Part shown: positions 61,699 to 64,000 of the stretch, piece by piece
How the letters are laid out: each line of letters begins with the position of its first letter
Numbering within the stretch: position 1 is the stretch's first letter
Assembly: GCA_021209875.1 (NCBI GenBank)
Contig: JAGYVD010000003.1
Coordinates: forward strand, 3,534,001 to 3,598,000
DNA from: Rosellinia necatrix
Lineage: Eukaryota > Ascomycota > Sordariomycetes > Xylariales > Xylariaceae
Length of the DNA: 64,000 nucleotides
Reading direction: 5' to 3'
Notes under the pieces: model-generated
Seen by the model: the letters and a program-made list of their open reading frames with translations, nothing else
What the model was told of the DNA's origin: nothing
Database searches by the model: none
Position numbers and translations under genes: made by a program

Positions 61699-63782
61699 GT
61701 TCGTCTCTGCTACCGGTTGGATATTCGTGGTTAATGGGTTCTGGGCCTGAATATCGAGGCCGGTGGTTTGGGTCGTGTCGACTCGGCGATCCTCGGAAGA
61801 GGGTTGTTCGGCCAGGGTCGGCCATCTGTCATGCGGGACAGATCTAGGAGAGCTCCCGTTCCCGATTAGGTACCCTTACAGACTCAACTACACTACTGGT
61901 CGGTACCTACCTGGGTAGGCACCTACCTAGATTAGGTACCCGTGGCTGAGCTCGTATAGGCTAACTTAAGTGGGTAGGTTAGCACATCCCAGTTGTGGCT
62001 AGTGTCATGGCGAAAATTTTTCCATAATAGACCGCAATCAAATTCTCGCCCAAAGCTTCCCTTCTCTTTTTCTTCATCCAAAATTAACAACGCAAAATAA
62101 TAACATTCTCGGGACATGCATACTTTGATGCGAGGTTATCAACCACGGTAGCCCAAGACCATTGAAAGCTCTCGGACAGGATGGAGAACAAACACTACTG
62201 AACAATCTTGGGTGCGGTGCTTCCCTGTCCTCTCTGAGGGCGATGGGAAGGATCGCAATGATTGAGCGTACATGCTAGCAACTATGCGCAGCTTGCTGAA
62301 TAGAATGAGAGTATCAAACGTAAACGATCTCACCATGCGAAACGGAATGCCAGCCATACAGTCAGTATCTAATATCAAGCGCTAATATCTGGCTTAGCGC
62401 TGCTTGACAGTAGCGGGTAATCCAGGACGTGACGGCTGGGGAGTTGCAGCCACACCCAATATTTATCCCACAGCACACCAAGCCTCTTTCAAGTTCCTGA
62501 CTCGAGTGTGGCCAAGTTAACAGTCTGCATATATGCCAGGATCAAATGAGTCGTCCAGCAATGTGGTGAAGATAAAGATGTGGACTGGGATATTGATGAT
62601 GTGAAAGTTGGCGGACAAGGGAAGCGACAGCGTCGTCGGCGCCAGCATCGGCGCTGTTCCCGAGTGCCTGATATTCCTTCCCGCGACACAACCTCACTCT
62701 ATGCATAGGTATGTATGTATTTGCTTTGTCGTTCGGCATCGGAATCAGCTTAGACCAAAAATAGAAAGAGGTAATCGGCCATGTCCTCGGGTTGTCTTCC
62801 CCACATTCGCCATCGGCAGTTCCAATGGTTACGGGACTGGACTGGCATATGTATGCATGTATCTGGAATTATATATAACGCTATTCGAAGGCGCAACTAC
62901 AGTTCACAGCTCGCCCCGAAATGTTGGACAGTACCTATACTACCTAGTACCTACGCCCAAGCACACCCCGCTTGGGTTAGGTAGCCGTCTTAATGTACGC
63001 GCCAATCCTGATCGCTTGTTGACTCCGCAACCAAATCGGCGAGACGTCATCGCCCTGGCGAATTCCTGGATGTTCCGCCAACCTAATACCTACTTACTTA
63101 CCCAAGGTAGGTAGTTATGTATAGAAGCTCGGGGGCAAGGGCTATCACATATGTATACATACATACATACATACCTATAAGGAACGTATACGTTGAGGTA
63201 CTATGTGGTGGCTCTGGCTACTAACCTAACCTAACCTACACACCTACATAGGCACTTGTAAGTCATCCCTAATGCGAGGACGCATTCTTTTTTTTTTTTT
63301 TTCTCCCCAGACAAGGAAGAGGATAGAATTGCAAGAGATATGATTGGCAGGATGTTGGCCCCTCACCCCACCCTCTCCGGTGATCGCAGGTCATATCGCC
63401 CGCCTAGTGCGAATTGGGGAATTTTTGGTGGTTTATCGAGCTTATCTGGGAACTATGACTGGTGCAGAGGCGGGTAGAGTGCTGAGGTCGCACGCACTCC
63501 CCAGCATGGTGAGAGTCAGATCGGCCTTCGACCAAGGCTTCTTATATCCACGATACTACCCAGCACCAGCTCCCAGAGCTCTTGTCGTCCACGACCATTC
63601 TGCTGAACGGCCTTGGTCGCCCCCATCTTCAAAGGGCTCGATTTATTCTCAATTCGGGAGCCAGGCACCCAATTGCCGTCTGGTCACTAATAATACCCGG
63701 TTTCAATACCCGATCCCCCGTCCCCTCGCCTCCCCAGCCCCAAGTCACAAGCTTCCACCCCAAAGCTTCTCGACCGCTCCCT
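61699..63782. other. Divergent intergenic region with repeat islands
   Basis: Promoters of the DUF1640 gene (-) and of the gene starting at 63783 (+). ACCTAGGT/AGGTAC islands occur at 61895-61945, 62930-62985 and 63080-63115. A CATA microsatellite lies at 63150-63175, a CTAACCTAACCTAAC run at 63220-63238 and poly-T at 63289-63302. No supported gene. Confidence 0.5.
63150..63175 (+). repeat. ACAT tetranucleotide microsatellite
   Basis: About five ACAT/ATAC units following CACATATGTAT. Confidence 0.85.
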
Positions 63783-64000
63783 ATGGCTTTCTCTGCCACG
63801 GTGGCAGGCCGGACGCCTGTTCTGCTCCGTCACGGCCGGCGGCTGCCTGCCACTCTATCCCGAAGGACATTCACTGCCCCAGTATTGCGCTCCCCCTCCC
63901 ATCTGCTGTCCACCAGCCAAGCCAGCAGCCAGACGAGCAGCTCGACGCAGAAACGGCATTTTTGCGTTACGCGCGCTCGCTGCAACGCTGCCGTTGCCGA
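63783..64000 (+). CDS. N-terminus of a probable mitochondrial protein (3' partial)
   Basis: An ATG opens a frame that stays open for 72 codons to the window end. The predicted peptide (MAFSATVAGRTPVLLRHGRR, then LPATLSRRTF and QKRHFCVTRARCNAAVA) is rich in Arg, Ser, Ala and Thr, with almost no acidic residues. That is the composition of a mitochondrial targeting presequence with an R-x-F/C-type processing region. The functional domain lies beyond the window. The upstream sequence is pyrimidine-rich, as in highly expressed fungal genes. A mitochondrial dehydrogenase complex subunit would be one plausible identity, but this is a guess. Confidence 0.6.
   Translation, partial: MAFSATVAGRTPVLLRHGRRLPATLSRRTFTAPVLRSPSHLLSTSQASSQTSSSTQKRHFCVTRARCNAAVA

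Noticed and set aside
63220..63238. CTAACCTAACCTAACCTA run as an internal telomere repeat
   Set aside because: Only three units of a 5-base CTAAC/CCTAA period, not the TTAGGG hexamer period; it fits the local ACCT-type simple repeats better.

Overview
This is nuclear DNA of a filamentous ascomycete, most likely a Sordariomycete. The genes have short (about 45-125 nt) GT-AG introns with CTAAC/CTGAC-like branch sites. Several families are filamentous-fungal: a Zn2Cys6 factor, the velvet protein VelB, an involucrin-repeat protein, a DUF3602/Par32 protein and a DUF1640 mitochondrial protein. No operons, CRISPR arrays, confident tRNAs or rRNAs were seen. All exon models were built by hand from splice signals, reading-frame phase and family motifs.

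Layout. (1) 1-18407, +: the 3' part of a giant gene for an involucrin-repeat protein (more than 5900 aa in the window; the start lies upstream). It is two exons separated by a 529-nt intron. (2) About 19000-20371, -: a decayed Zn2Cys6 transcription factor. (3) 22217-24289, -: a lineage-restricted hypothetical protein. (4) 25264-26548, +: uroporphyrinogen decarboxylase (heme synthesis), convergent with (5) 26694-27969, -: a GNAT/FR47-like acetyltransferase. (6) 28803-29368, -: a small GRGGxGN (DUF3602/Par32) protein. (7) 31613-33293, -: velvet regulator VelB. (8) 33294-39558: 6.3 kb with no supported gene. (9) 39559-45782, -: a DH-BAR-SH3 Rho-type GEF of about 1970 aa. (10) 45783-51060: 5.3 kb of non-coding, repeat-dotted DNA. 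(11) 51061-55051, +: telomerase reverse transcriptase in 11 exons. (12) 55052-56664: AT-rich, probably transposon-derived DNA. (13) 56665-57993, +: a hypothetical protein. (14) 58963-59957, +: a Den1/Nep-type (C48) NEDD8 protease. (15) 60740-61698, -: a DUF1640 (CCDC90/MCUR1/Fmp32-like) mitochondrial coiled-coil membrane protein. (16) 63783 to the end, +: the start of a gene with a mitochondrial-type presequence.

The genes are mostly independent housekeeping and regulatory loci, not a cluster: heme synthesis, telomere maintenance, polarity signalling, development and secondary metabolism (VelB), and NEDD8 deconjugation. I found no convincing new multigene system. The most unusual items are the giant lysine-block repeat protein, the decayed transcription factor, two places where a homopolymer or a weak splice site decides the reading frame (velB and the RhoGEF), and the ACCTAGGT-type repeat islands and small dispersed element that fill the large intergenic regions.
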